From Physcomitrium patens (Eukaryota > Streptophyta > Bryopsida > Funariales > Funariaceae), in assembly GCF_000002425.4 (NCBI RefSeq), contig NC_037270.1, positions 217,685 through 281,684 on the forward strand: a stretch of DNA of 64,000 nucleotides. Reading direction: 5' to 3'. The notes under the pieces were generated by a model. The model ran no database searches. It saw nothing but the letters and a program-made list of their open reading frames with translations, and was not told the DNA's origin. This document shows, in pieces, positions 47,740 to 60,683 of this stretch. Each line of letters begins with the position of its first letter. Position 1 is the stretch's first letter. Made by a program: the position numbers and the translations under genes.

Positions 47740-50510
47740 TAACTAAAATTATTCATGTAGAAGTTATAGATGGTCGTCTATTATCTTTTAAAGATATTAT
47801 TCATAAAATTCTTTCTATAAGAGTAGCAATTATTGATCATAGTAGCTTTGTAATATTTAATATAATTATATTTTCTTTTAATCTAGCCATTTTAGGATTA
47901 TTATAGTTAAAAAAATATAATCCTTGAATAGATTGAATTTTTGATAATATTAAATATTTTTAGAGTATTATTAAGAGTTTTAATGATTTAATAGAAAGTC
48001 AAAAGTCTAATGCAACCAATTTTTTTTTATAGGTACAAGAGCTTTCTACATGTTGTAAAAAAAAGATCACTTTATGTTATTTATGTCACACTTGTTTCTA
48101 ATAATGAAAAAACTTCAAGTAGATTTTTGAGCTAATATTAAGATTATTAAGATATTTTTGAAATAAAAAATATAAATATTCTTTCAAGGTATTATCCCTA
48201 TGATTGCTCAATTAATCTTCAAGAAAGAATTCAATTGCCATTTAGATCAATCTATAATTTATTACAAAATGATTTAACTAAATTCAAGAAGCACTTTGAT
48301 GAAGATCTACCTAAGAATTTTATATGCAATTCTAAATTTCTAAGATGAATTCTTATCTTATTTATAAAGAAAAAAGAGAGATCACTATAAATATATATAG
48401 ATTATCAAGGATTCAATAAAATCACTATAAAAAATAGATATCTTTTATCTTTGATATGAAGACTTTTAAGTTAATTGAATTAAGCTAAGATTTATATTTA
48501 AATAGATCTACAAGAAGCATATAATTTGGTATACATTAAAAAAAGAGATGAATTAAAGACAATATTTTAAACCATTTATGGACATTTTGAATATAATGTC
48601 ATATCTTTTGGACTCAAAAATGCCTCAAACACTTTTCAACATCTTAAGAATGATGTCTTTTAAGAAATTTTTGATGATTTTATTGTCTATTATTTAAATA
48701 ATATCTTAATCTATTCTAAAAATAAAAAGTGTATGAATTTTATATTCATTATATGCTACAAAAACTAAGAGATATATAATAATATGCCAAAATAGAAAAA
48801 TGTGTATTTTACACTATTCAAGTTGACTTCTTAGGATATATTATTTCAAATAATGGCCTTATTATAGATCCTAAGAAAGTTCAAAATATCATAAATTAGA
48901 AGGTTTTAAAAATAATAAAAAATATCTAATATTTTTAAAAATTTACTAATTACTATCAAATCTTTATTAAGAACTTTTCTCAAGTTATAGTTCTACTTAT
49001 ACATTTGATATATAAAGAAAAACTTGTGTGGAGTATAGAAGTAAGAGTAATTTTTGAATCTTTAAAGATAATATTTATTTATGCACCAATCTTGTATTGT
49101 GTTAATTTTTTCAAAGCATCTTTCATGAAAATAAATGCAATAGATTTTATTTTGAATTTCATATTATTAAAAATAAAAATATATAAAAAATTCTATCCAA
49201 TTACTTTTGATATGGGTTTATATATTTTAAAAGACAAAATATGATTACATGTTTTTTGAGCTTGTCACACCTTCTTAACAATGAGATATTTTAGATACAA
49301 TAAGACTTTGAAGCTAATATCTAGAGATTTTTGGTGCCATCAAATATAAAAGGTAGTTAAAAACTTTGCACAATCATGTGATATTTATTTAAGAGAAAAA
49401 ATTCCTTATCATCAACCTTATCGACTTCTTCAACCATTGCCTATATTAAAACAACTACGGTCTTTTATTTCTATAGATTTTATAATCGATCTTCTAGTCT
49501 TAGGTTCTTATGATTTTATATTTGTAATAACAGATTATTTCATCAAAATGATACATTTTGTACTCTATACAAAATCTATTACATATGAAGAAACAACTAA
49601 GTTTTTTCTTAACAACATTTATAAATATTATGGATTATCCAAAGATATAAAATTAGATATGAGGACTTAATTTGTATTAATATTTTACAGAATATTTTTT
49701 AAGATTTTAAAGATAGACATAAAACTATTTTGTCTTCTAATTATCAAATTGATAGACAAAAAAAATACATAAATTAAGTTTTGAAATAGTATTTAAAATA
49801 TATCATCAATTATCAATACATTGATTAGACAATTTTTTTGCTATTAGAAAAATTTTCTTGTAATAATATAATATATTTTTCTATTTAATATATATTTTTA
49901 ATTAGTTATAGTTATCATCCATGATTTGATACTTTTAATTTAAAAAAATTAATAATCTTATTTTGAAGAATTTAAAAAATTATTTATCAAAGCTATATAC
50001 AACAATTAAAGCATAATTAAAAGAAGTGTAAGAATGACAAAAGATCAATGCAAATGTCTATTATAAGGAACAATGTCAATTTTATATGGACAATAATACA
50101 TGATTACTTTGTTTTGATATCAAGACTATTTGCTCTTGTGATAAGTTAAAATATCATAAACTTAGACCATTTCTTATATGTAAATAAATCAATCTAGTTG
50201 CTTGTTGATTACATCTATTAGAACATATAGAGATCCATCATGAATTTCATATGTATCTTTTTGAGTCATATAGGACAATAAATATTGTAAGAAGAAGAAA
50301 AATACTACTTACAAAAGTAGATAATAATCAAGAGTTCAAGATGGAAGAAGTCTTAGACTCAAGACGGTACCAACTTAGGTTGGAATATCTTGTTCATTAG
50401 TGTAGATACAATATTAATTAATACATATGGAAGCTAGCCAAAAATCTTAAAAATATAATAAAAAGGGTCAAAGCTTTTCATCAACAACATACATCAAAAC
50501 TAAAATAAAG
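47740..50510 (+). pseudogene. pol relic of copy F
   Basis: Fragments in pol order: protease tail (VEVIDGRLLSFKDI, about 47756), RT (ITIKNRYL near 48425; a decayed YLDD box near 48695), RNase H (49005-49244), integrase core (49437-49670, DFIIDLLVLGSYDFIFVI) and chromodomain (about 50330-50460). Stops occur every few dozen codons. Confidence 0.8.
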
Positions 50511-50612
50511 AATCTAATAAATTTTTGCTAGAAAAGAAAGGATGTTCAATAAAGATTGTAATCCATTTTCTATCTTTTGTTATAATTTACTTGTATTAAT
50601 GGTGCTAATAAG

Positions 50613-50990
50613 ATGAAGAACCAATAGCCAATAAATTCAACTCAAGAGCTATTATTTTCTTATTTACTAGAAAATATATTACAATTATAATAGCCTTTAA
50701 AATAATATAATAGAGATTAAGACCTTCAAGAATGATATGTATTTTTTCAAATAAATGATAAGATACAATATGTTTGGTATCATGACCTTGGAAGAGACTT
50801 CTAATATTTGGTGATTTTAATGGAGGTAGAAATGACTCTCGATTATATTATAAATATTTTATTTTAAGGAAGTTATGAATGTCTTAATAATGATTAAATA
50901 TCAAAGTAGAATTTATTCCTTAATATAAGTTCTTTCTTTACTTAATAATTACAAGCAAATTATATATGATTTCTTTTCTATTGGTAGTAT
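50613..50990 (+). pseudogene. ORF3 relic of copy F
   Basis: ATG at 50613 followed by KNQ and a stop, then recognisable VWYHDLGRDF and LEVEMTLDYI-like remnants. The position after pol matches copies A and G. Confidence 0.65.
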
Positions 50991-51000
50991 CTTTTTTTAG

Positions 51001-52577
51001 TCTAACCTCTAAATAAACATCCATAGTAAAGCCACTTGATTTTTAGCTATCACTCTAAAGCCTACAATCATCTTTAAGTAAATAGATATATTCTTAGATT
51101 ATCTTAAATTATTGCCTTGTTATTTTTTTCTTATCTATATTAATATTTTTTAAGATGGCTTTTCTTTTTTCACTTTGTAAAGCTCTATTGGCTCAAATCA
51201 AATTAAAAGAATTTGACTAAAAACCTTTCAATTCTAAAACAAAACTAATAATTTTATTTTCATAGTCAAAAAGAATCAATATTTTTATTTTTCTTATTTT
51301 TTTTTCTTCAAATTTTTAATTTTTGGCACATCTATTCATCTCCAAAGGTATCAAATAACTCCATAAAAGATTGATTCAAATCCGCCTTCTTGAAAAACTC
51401 TTCTATGCAAATCTAATGTACTTTGTAATGTACACATCAATCTAGTATTTTCTAAGATATAGCTAATCAAATTTTGGCTTATATTTGCCCTCTATATCTT
51501 TGATTCCACTTATTTTTTGGCTTACAAGTCAATACTCTCCTTTTGGCTTCATGTTTTTTTTAAGGCTTGATATTTTTTACTTTAGGCTTGACTATGTATA
51601 GTTATTTCTAAACACTCTTCTAATTTAGTTAGATTACTAAAATAAGGCATATTCAATCTTTGCTAATATCTTAATAAATCATTCTAGCAAAACAACTCCT
51701 AATTGCAATCCTAAAAACCTTAACGTTTACACTAGTTTTCTAAAATAAAACTCTAAAATATAATTTCAATTAATAATTTAAAATAAGAATAACTTAACCA
51801 ATAAATTTAATTGTATAGTTTTCCTAGTATACAAAAGCCTCTTAATTCTAGGATAGTTTTTTAATTCTACTGACTTTCTTTTGATAGTCCAAAAATACCT
51901 TAATAATCTATGTTTTGCTTTTTAAAAGGATGCATACATCACTATCTATAAAGATCTAGTAAAAAATTCAACATGTAGAAGAAAAGAAACTATTTTAAAA
52001 CTATTTTATAAATTTTTATAATGGATTATCAATAAAAATATGAAAGCTTATGTTTTGAACTTTGCTATTCTTACTTTTAATTTTAAGTATGCTATTAGCT
52101 TACAAATCTCTAAAATTCACATATGATGAGAAATAATTTTTTTCTAAAAGTTTTAAATGGCCTTTTAATAAATATATATTTCTATATAAATAAATAATTT
52201 TTTTCATCCACCACAATGTCATCAACTTGAAGTATTCATGTTGCAATATAATCTCATTTTCAAAAAATTCATAGAGCACCAAAAGTAGTAGCAAGTAAGA
52301 AAATTCTTAGTGGTATGGTTCTTTCATAAATGAGAAATTTTTATACGAATACTCATTGTAGGTCATAGCTAGGGCATGGAAAATCTTAATTTTTACATTT
52401 GGAAGTAAGATCCTTAAAGTTTTCTTTTGCATGTCACTTCAGAAAGAAGTCACATTGCACTGAAAGTTCAGTAATCTAAAGTCTTTGTGTGTTCTTAAAT
52501 TATCAGTAGGAGGAATAACCAAGAATATAGGCTGTTCAAGTACCTTACTGTCCAAAATATCAAGGCCATAAACTACA
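51001..52577. other. AT-rich spacer between copies F and G
   Basis: No gene or retroelement end recognised; the 64-codon frame at 52100-52294 has no similarity I can name. Confidence 0.45.
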
Positions 52578-52582
52578 ATATG

Positions 52583-53044
52583 TGTCATAGATATACACAT
52601 GTAAGCCAATAATTACATATATAAATAGATAGAAGTAAGTAAAAGTACGTAAAAATAAGTTAATTCTATAATATTTGGTATGAAAGCTTCTTAGAAGCTT
52701 TATAGATGCTACTTTGACTTTATAAGTATCTTTAATTGATTTTTTGGATTAGAAACGTGGTCAACAAGTTGGCCATGTACCACACATGTTGTTAGTTTGA
52801 AAATTAAGCTAACTATGTGGCCCACACATAGAAAAACTTGCCTTGTAAGTCAACGCATGTGTCTTACAAAGTCAACACATATTGGAGGTCCTATAGAACA
52901 TAGCCACATAGCCCCTAGTTAGATACTATATATAGAGACAAGAGTGAAGCCTTCTTCACTCTTGTCAACTCCTTTCTTGCTTCCAGTCTAGTTTCAAGGG
53001 TTTCAAGGGTTTGGCTTTTGGCAATAGCCATTCTAGTTTCTAAC

Positions 53045-53095
<51 letters not shown>

Positions 53096-53174
53096 AATTA
53101 TTTCTATTTTGTCATCTTTCTATGAGAGAAGTCTTACTTGTTTATTTGTCTTTAACATGTTTTTATTCTTGACA
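52583..53174 (+). repeat. 5' LTR of copy G
   Basis: 592 bp, longer than the 3' LTR mainly because of a TA microsatellite (53048-53093). The TATA box at about 52926-52934 and the hairpin with CACTCTTGTCAA follow. The sequence just inside the LTR (ATTGACAAGAATAC) still matches the self-primer site over nine bases. Confidence 0.9.
53048..53093. repeat. (TA)n microsatellite inside an LTR
   Basis: About 22 TA units; only a short TATATATA stands at the same place in the 3' LTR (about 60261), so it expanded after insertion. Confidence 0.95.
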
Positions 53175-53387
53175 GATTGACAAGAATACACCTACAATAT
53201 CAGAGCTTTGTCTAATCTTGATTAAGAGTGGATTATTCTTTTTTTTTTGATAAGACACAAGCATATTAGAAGTTGCAGATTACCCTCTTCTAAACTGATA
53301 TTGTCCTTAGTATTTTCTTTGTTCTCAAGTCCTCTCTTCTATTTGTCTTGAGCAATATTAGACATATTCTCTTTTCTACATGTTATC

Positions 53388-54394
53388 ATGGCAGAACTTG
53401 CTGAAATGAAGAGTGCAATGGCACAAATACAAGAGCAATTGAGGGAGTTAATGTTTGCGATGCATCAACTCAATTTACCACCACAAAGAGCAACTAGATT
53501 GGTAGGAAGTAAAGATATAGAAATGATTGGAGCTGCTTCAACATCTACACCAAATTATGTCTTTTTTCCTATGGTGGAACACCCTTCCAATGTTAAGGAA
53601 CCAAGAATTATCTTACGCAAGAAGTTTGATGGAATCGGATCCAAGTTTCAAGGATTTATCAATCAAGTGCAACTTCTGATTAAACTTCAACCTGAAAGCT
53701 ATCCAACTCCATGATCGCAAGTTAGATTTATTGGTATGCTTCTTTCAAGTTCAGTACTATTGTGGTTTTCATCTCTTCTTGAACAACGAGATCGAATATT
53801 GGATAATCTAGAGGCTTTTCTGATGGAGTTTTGATCTATGTAAGGAGAACATGATGCAATTCGTGTTGTAACTAATAAGATTTGTATTTTATGACAAGGC
53901 AATCGATCAATAATGTTGTATGCTTCACAATTTCAAAAACTTATAACTGATATCAAGTGGGATGATACTGCACTTATTAGCCAATTTTTCTACAGATTAC
54001 AATATGAAGTAAAAAAATTAATGCTCAACTTACTTGATCCTCAAATATTGAGTCAAGCAATTGACTTTGTTGTGAAGTGCGACAATTGCCTTTTTGAATT
54101 CTGATCTGAGAACTGTACAAGTGGACCTCAACGTTATTATAATTCAATGGCAATACCAACACCTCTTCAACACATATATTCGGAAGTAGAGGATATGTAA
54201 ATTGATGCAGTACGTTCCAAACCTCTTACTGAGCAAAAAAAGACTCGTCGTTGTCAAGAAAGATTGTGCTTATATTGTGGAGAACCTAAGCACAATGCTC
54301 AACATTATCCAAAGAAGTGACACAACCATAAAATGAAGAGTATGGCGATCAAAGAAAATAGCATGTCAGAAAATGAACTTGTCCAACTACAATA
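53388..54394 (+). pseudogene. gag relic of copy G
   Basis: Starts MAELAEMKSAMAQIQEQ at 53388 and is open for 108 codons, then meets a TGA near 53713 and further stops. These stops do not coincide with those in copy A, so they arose independently. A zinc knuckle CLYCGEPKHNAQHY near 54268-54310 has its last cysteine changed to tyrosine. The frame ends at the same CAA TAG as in copy A (about 54392). Confidence 0.8.
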
Positions 54395-54399
54395 GGGAT

Positions 54400-57300
54400 C
54401 GTGTAGCTGGAATCTTATACAATGCCTAGTGAAGGTCCTATCCTCTCCTCAAAACCCTCTCCATGTTTTATGATAAATGTTATTCCAGGACCTAAACATC
54501 TCAAAGCCTTTGCCTTACTAGATTCAGGAGCCTCAACATGTTTCTTAGATGAAAAATTTGCTAAAAGACATAGCATATTTTTAGTAAAGAAAACTAAACC
54601 TATTCATGTAGAAGTTATAGATGGTCGTCCGTTGTCTTCAGGAGATGTTACTCATGAAACCCTTCCTATAGAAATAACAACTAATGGTCATAATAGCTTT
54701 ATAATATTTAATATCATTAGATCTCTTTCTAATCCAATCATTTTAGGTTTATCATGGCTAAAAAAATGTAATCCTAAAATAGATTAGACTTCTCGTAGTC
54801 TTGACTTTTCTGAAAGTATAACTAAGAGTATAGTTAATCAAGTAGAAAGTCATAAGTCTAATATAATTAAACCTATATTTGTAGATGCAAGTACTTTCTT
54901 GCATGCTGCAAAAGAAGGATCACCTTGTGTCATTTATGTCATATCTGTTTCTATTGATGGAAAGACTTCAAGTCGCATTCCAAGCCAATATCAAGATTTT
55001 CAAGATGTATTTGAAAAAAAGAATGCAGATACTCTTTCAGAACATCAATCCTATGACTGCTCAATTGACCTTCAAGAAGGAGTACAACCACGATTTGGAC
55101 CAATCTACAATTTATCTCAAAATGAGTTAGCTGAATTCAAGAAGTATATTGAAGAGAATTTGGCCAAGAACTTCATATACCATTCCAAATCTCTAGTAGG
55201 AGCTCCAATTTTATTTGTGAAGAAAAAAGATGGATCATTGCGGTGTCGTGTTGTGATTCGGCTACTATATGAAAATAATGTAATTATGTACTTAATATAT
55301 AATTTATTAAGTAACATGGTGAGAGCCATATTAGTAGATTTTAGTTGGTTGTAGAATATAATTTGATTATTACTTTGAGAAGAGGTTGTTTAAAAAGATT
55401 ACTATAGAATTTGTATAACTTTAATTTCTTTTTGATAGTGGCTTTTAAGATTGATTTTGGTTGATAGTAACTTCTAAATATTTAGAGTCACCTTTGTTAG
55501 AAATTGGTGACATTTGAAAACTTATTTTGGTTCTTTTATTTGGTGTTTAGAGCATACATTATGTAAATCTTATAAGAAAAAGGATTGAAGAAGGATTTTG
55601 GTAGCAAAGGGAGGAATTAGGGCACCAATATAGATGAATGGAGATGAAAAATAAAAATCTCCATTCCTATTGGTCAAAAATCATGACCAATGGGCTTTGA
55701 AGAGGCTGCCCGAGGCCATATTAGGGATTAGGGTTAATTTTTCGAGCCCATTCGAATATTGAAGGCTAGGATCAGAAGGTTTAGGTTTTTGGTTAAGATT
55801 TTGGTGTAATTTTTGTGTCATTTGGGGCTTTTATGAAGAAGTTATAGGCACTCAAAGTTAAGATGTTAGTTTTGGACCTACTGTCACTCTTTTGGGCATA
55901 ACGCATGCGTATGGATGGCAATTGAGGATCGGCGACCGCAACTAGAGAGAGCACTTTTGCGGCTATACTTTTCACATACTGCTTACTGGATTCTAAGTTG
56001 GGGTGAAGGAGTTATTGGATTTTGAAGTCAGCACATGCAATCTAAGGGTAGTAAGTAAACCGATTTACTAGTGTTTGTCTCTTGAGCTATATCTTGAGCA
56101 ATTTGATAAGGTTTTGTCTCAAAATTTCTTCTACAAGGTTTTATCTTAAAATTTCAAGGAATGTGTAATTTCATGTTAATAAACTTCGTGCATAAGTTTT
56201 ATGACATTTGGAGTTCGGGTTTTTGAGATATAAGGAAAATAGTTTTTCGGGTGCTTATAAATTAGGGTTTGGAGTGTCTGCTAGGGTTTCTTGGATGCCA
56301 AAAGATCAGGAGTGAATTTGCAGTTGGTTTGTTTTGTGGTAAAAGTTAAGGGTAAATTAAACCTATCTTGTAAATTTAAAACAAATTGAATAGTTAGATC
56401 AATAGTTATGATTTTTTAAAGTTTGGGGCGAAAAAACCCTTCGCGGGAAAAATATGTTTTGAAGGGATTTCGTTATATTTGGAGTTTTATACAAAAATAA
56501 AGGAGTTTTGGAAGCTAAGAAAAGAATCATATAAAGGTTTAAGGTATACTTTCTATAGATAGATACCCAGTGTATTCTCAGATAGCAAATCACGCCATAC
56601 GACAGCGGATGTATGTTGATTATCGAGGACTCAACAAAATCACTGTAAAAAATAGGTACCCCCTACCTTTGATATCTGGACTTCTTGATCAGTTGAATGA
56701 AGCTAAGATCTACAAGGAGCATACAATTTGGTATGCATCAAAGAAGGAGATGAATGGAAGACTACGTTTCGAATAAGGTATGGACATTTTGGATACAATG
56801 TCATGCATTGACTTACAAATATATCAACAGCATTCTAACATCTAATGAATGATGTCTTTTGGGAGTTTTTAGATGATTTTTTTGTCTGTTACCTAGATGA
56901 CATCTTAATCTATTCTAAGAACTCAAAAGAACATGAACTTCATATTTGCTAAGTATTACAAAAACTAAGAGATGTAGGACTCTATACCAAGATAGAAAAG
57001 TGTGTATTTTACACTACTCAAGTCGACTTCTTAGGATACATCATTTCAAATGATGAACTTATGATGGATCCTAAGAAAGTTCAAACTATTATAGATTAGA
57101 AGATCCCAAAAACAGCAAGAGATGTTCAATACTTTTTGGAATTTGCCAACTACTATCGGATCTTTAGCAAAGATCTCTCTCAAGTTGTAGCTCCACTTAC
57201 ACGTTTGACTTCCAAAGACAAACTTCAATGGAATCAAGAAGTAGAAGTAGCATTTGAAGCTTTGAAAACAACTTTTGTTTCTGCACCAATCTTGTATCGC

Positions 57301-59215
57301 GTCAATTTTTTTAAGCTATTTTTTATGGAAATATATGCATCAAACTTTGCTTTGAGTGCCATATTGTCACAAATTGGAACAGATGATAAACTTCACCCAA
57401 TAGCTTTTCTTCGAAAAAATTTTCAACAACCGAGATCAACTACGAGATCCATGATAAAGAACTTCTTGAAATTGTGGATTCATTTTAAGAATGGTGCCAT
57501 TATCTAGAAGGTACTTCTAGTCCAGTCACAATGTATACAGATCACAAGAATCTTGAATATTTTATGTCAACACGTATTTTGAATCGTCGCCAAGCTCGTT
57601 GGAGTATGTCTTTGTCAAGATTCGAATTCAAGATCACTTATCGATCAAGAAAATAACAAGGTTTGTTACATGTACTCTCTAGACGATCTTATCTTACACC
57701 AAAGGAAGGAGATGTTGCTTTTGATCAACAACGAACAGTTCTCTTGAAGCCAGAGCATCTTCATCTTTAAACAATGAAATCAATACTAACTGTTGATTCA
57801 ACTTTTATTAAGCAAGTTTAGTCAAGTATGTCTTCTAATCTTCTTATTCATGATATGAAGAGAAATCCTTCAAAGTCTCATGATACTTCTAAGTTTGAAT
57901 TCAAGAATAATCTACTATATTTTGAGGGACGCCTATATGTTCTAGAAGGTGAAGCTCGATTACGTGTTCTTCAAGCTCGTCATGACTTTCTAATAGCAGG
58001 ATATTTTGGGTACAATAAAACTTTGGAACTAATATTTAGGGACTTTTGGTGGCTACAAATGTAGAAAGCAGTTAAAGATTTTGTACAATCTTGTGATGTT
58101 TGTTCGAGATCAAAAACTCCTCGTCATCGATCTTATGGACTTCTTCAGCCATTATCCATTCCAGAACAATCATGGTCTTCTATTTCTATGGATTTCATTA
58201 CGGATCTTCCAATCTCAGGTTCTTATGACTTTATATTCGTGATAGTAGATCGTTTTACCAAGATGGCATATTTTGTACCATGTACAAAATCTATCACAGG
58301 TGAAAAAATAGCTAAGCTCTTTCTTGACAATATCTATCGCTATCATGGATTACCCAAGGATATTATATGAGATAGGGGAACTCAATTTGTATTAAGATTT
58401 TTGTGGACTCTTTTTAAGATTCTAAAAGTAGATATAAAACTATCTTTGGCATTCCATCCTCAAACTGATGGACAAACGGAGTGTATTAATCAAGTTTTAG
58501 AGCAGTATTTAAGATGTACCATCAACTACCAATAAGATGATTAGATAATTTTTTTGCCATTGACAGAGTTTATTTATAATAATACGATACATTCTTCTAT
58601 AAAAAAAATACCTTTCTTTACTAATTATGGTTATCATCTACGACTTGGTACTTTTGACGTTTCAAAAGTTGATAATCTTGCTACGAAAGATTTGACAATT
58701 CATTTGTCAGAGCTATATGCAACGATGAAAGCACAGTTAAAAGAAGCTTAAGAATAACAAAAGGTCAATGCGGATGTCTATCGAAAGAAACAACCACCAT
58801 TCTACATGGATAATAAGGTATGGTTACTTTGATGTAATATCAAGACCACTCGTCCTTGTGACAAGTTGGACTATCAAAGGCTTGGACCATTTTCTATTTC
58901 TGTAGAAATCAATCCATTTGCATATCGTTTACATCTACTGGAATCAATGAAAATCCATCCAGTATTCTATGTGTCTCTTTTTGAATCATACAAGATAGTG
59001 GACATACCAAGAAGAAGACAAGCTCAACCTCTTCCTATAGACATGGACAATAATGAAGAGTTTGAAGTGGAAGAAGTTTTAGAGTCAAGGCAGTGCCAAA
59101 ATAAATTAGAATATCTTATCTATTGATGCGGATATGATATTAGTGAATGCGCATAGAAGCTAATAAAGAATCTTGTAAATGTAGCAAAGATGGTAGAGGC
59201 TTTTCATTGATGACA
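54400..59215 (+). pseudogene. pol relic of copy G
   Basis: Protease LLDSGASTCFLDEKF (54422-54787), start of RT (54899-55243), the insert at 55244-56604, RT resumed at 56605 ([17 protein letters not shown]), an intact YLDD box near 56890, RNase H (57136-57507 and on; [10 protein letters not shown] near 57535), integrase zinc domain (about 57985-58105), integrase core (58188-58370 and on; DRGTQF after a TGA, then TDGQTE) and chromodomain (58866-59126). At least ten stops or frameshifts. Confidence 0.85.
55244..56604 (+). mobile_element. Solo-LTR-like insert (1.36 kb) in the RT domain of copy G
   Basis: Begins TGTCGTGTTGTGATTCG and ends CATACGACA, with short inverted ends TGTCGT/ACGACA. GCGG is duplicated at both sides (55240-55243 and 56605-56608); removing the insert and one GCGG restores the RT reading [11 protein letters not shown]. 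Size and ends suit a solo LTR of an unrelated retrotransposon, with an unusual 4-bp duplication. A relative lies in copy B (about 11526-12552). No coding potential. Confidence 0.75.
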
Positions 59216-59328
59216 TCTAACAAAATCAAGATGAAAACCTTTCTTATAAAAGAAACTAGATCTAGGCAAGATAACATTCTACTTTCAATCCTTGTTTGTA
59301 GCTTCTTTGTAGTTGTGACGCTCAAGAA

Positions 59329-59751
59329 ATGGAGAACCAACAACCAGCAGATTCGACTCAAGAACCTTCGTTTGTTGACCTGCTAGATGAGACATTACGA
59401 TTGTCACAACTTTCAAGTCGACGTAATCGAGATGAAGATCTTCAAGAACGACATGTTCTTCCTCGAATAGATGGCGAGATACAATGCGTTTGGTATCACG
59501 ACCTTGGAAGGAACTCCCAATGTTTGATGATTTTACTAGAGGTAGGAACAACTCCTGATGGTGTTTCAAATGTTTCATTCGAAGGAAGTTATGAAGGCCT
59601 CAACAATGATCAAATAATTAGGTGGTCTTCCAGCCTTGGTATGGGATACTACCAATGGTTGAGAGGCCCTATCAATCATCTTCGAAGAGAACAAAGATCA
59701 GAGTATGTGGTGAATATAATTTGTCGCATCATAGATTTCTTCAGCATATGA
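59329..59751 (+). CDS. Extra 140-aa ORF (ORF3) of copy G, intact
   Basis: ATG at 59329, 140 codons, no interruption, ending 41 nt before the 3' LTR as in copy A. The protein matches the copy A product over its whole length with about 27 differences and no gap; shared blocks include DEDLQERHVLPRIDGEIQ, VWYHDLGRNS, ILLEVGTTPDG and FEGSYEGLNNDQII. There is no signal peptide, membrane helix or known motif. It remains open while gag and pol of this copy are destroyed. Function unknown; an accessory regulator or nucleic-acid/host-factor binder would be guesses. Confidence 0.75.
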   Translation: MENQQPADSTQEPSFVDLLDETLRLSQLSSRRNRDEDLQERHVLPRIDGEIQCVWYHDLGRNSQCLMILLEVGTTPDGVSNVSFEGSYEGLNNDQIIRWSSSLGMGYYQWLRGPINHLRREQRSEYVVNIICRIIDFFSI

Positions 59752-59792
59752 TTATCGCTCCTCGTGGAACTTGTTCCTAGAAGGAAGGGTAA

Positions 59793-60351
59793 TGTCATAG
59801 ACATACACATGTAAGCCAATAATTACATGTATAAATAAATAGAAGTAAGTAAAAGTAGGTAAAACTAAGTTAATTCTATAGTATTTGGTATGGAAGCTTC
59901 TTAAAAGCTTTATAGACATTGCTTTGACTTTATAGGTATCTTTCATTGACTTTTTGGGATTGGAAACGTGGTCAGCAAGTTGGCCATGTGCCACACATGT
60001 TGTTAGCTTGAAGACCAAGCTAACTATGTGGCCCACACATAGAAAAACTTGCCTTGTAAGTCAACACATGTGTCCTACAAAGTCAACACATATTGGAGGT
60101 CCTATAGAACATTGCCACGTAGCTTCTAGTTAAATAATATATATAGAGACAAGAGTGAAGCCTTCTTTACTCTTGTCAACTCCTTTTTTGCTTCCAGTCT
60201 AGTTTCAAGGGTCTCTAATTTTCTTGGCTTTTGACAATGGCCATTCCAATTTCTTTCTTAATATATATATCAAGTTATTTCTATTTTGTCATCTTTCTAT
60301 GAGAGAAGTCTCACTTGTTTATTTTTCTTTATCATGTTCTTGTCCTTGACA
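59793..60351 (+). repeat. 3' LTR of copy G
   Basis: 559 bp, preceded by the purine run AGAAGGAAGGG and TAATG. Ends CCTTGACA and is followed by the ATATG duplication. Confidence 0.9.
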
Positions 60352-60354
60352 ATA

Positions 60355-60664
60355 TGTCTAAGTGTTAGTAATTTCTATCCAATTGTATACCCTAAAACTA
60401 CCACGAATCTTGATAGTGAAACTATTGAAATCATTAAATGTAGTCGATGCTCTCTATATTATTTATTGTAGACTATAATAAATACTGTAGCTACAATATT
60501 TAGAGTCTAGTAGAGAAGTACTGTTTATCCTCTCCTCTTTTCTCGTCTTGTATATGAGATACAACTAGATCAATAGAATTTTATGTGTGAAGCTCTCTCT
60601 CCTTAGAAATCCTCTTGTGTATATTACTTACTATTACTCTTGTATCTTTTTAAACATTCTCAAC
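60355..60664 (+). repeat. 5' LTR of the copia element
   Basis: About 310 bp, TGTCTAAG to CTCAACA (TG...CA ends). The right end is set by the primer site that follows; the partner LTR lies beyond the window, so the limits are inferred. Confidence 0.6.
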
Positions 60665-60683
60665 ACGTTATCAGCACGACTCT
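60665..60683 (+). other. Primer-binding region of the copia element
   Basis: CGTTATCAGCACGACTCTC directly after the LTR; a TTATCAGCACGA word at this place is common in plant copia elements. The tRNA partner is not assigned. Confidence 0.5.

Larger units (their letters stand above)
43068..51000 (+). mobile_element. Old chromovirus (copy F), 5' LTR split by a Mutator-like element
   Basis: The LTR starts TGCCATGGACAT at 43068, is interrupted at 43148, resumes at about 46022 and ends near 46500. It is followed by a degenerate primer site, a gag relic (about 46690-47480), a pol relic (about 47740-50510) and an ORF3 relic (about 50613-50990), all plus strand. No 3' LTR is found, so the 3' end is lost. 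It is the most AT-rich and most eroded copy with an internal region, hence probably the oldest. Confidence 0.85.
52583..60351 (+). mobile_element. Tcn1-like chromovirus, copy G, full length with nested insert
   Basis: A 7,769-bp plus-strand element. LTRs 52583-53174 and 59793-60351 both begin TGTCATAG and end TTGACA. The flanks carry a perfect 5-bp duplication ATATG (52578-52582 and 60352-60356). Internal order as in copy A: primer region, gag, pol, ORF3 (59329-59751), polypurine tract. A 1,361-bp foreign insert (55244-56604) splits the RT domain. Gag and pol carry many stops, but ORF3 is fully open. The right end abuts the LTR of the copia element, the duplication including the first two bases of that LTR. 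Confidence 0.95.
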
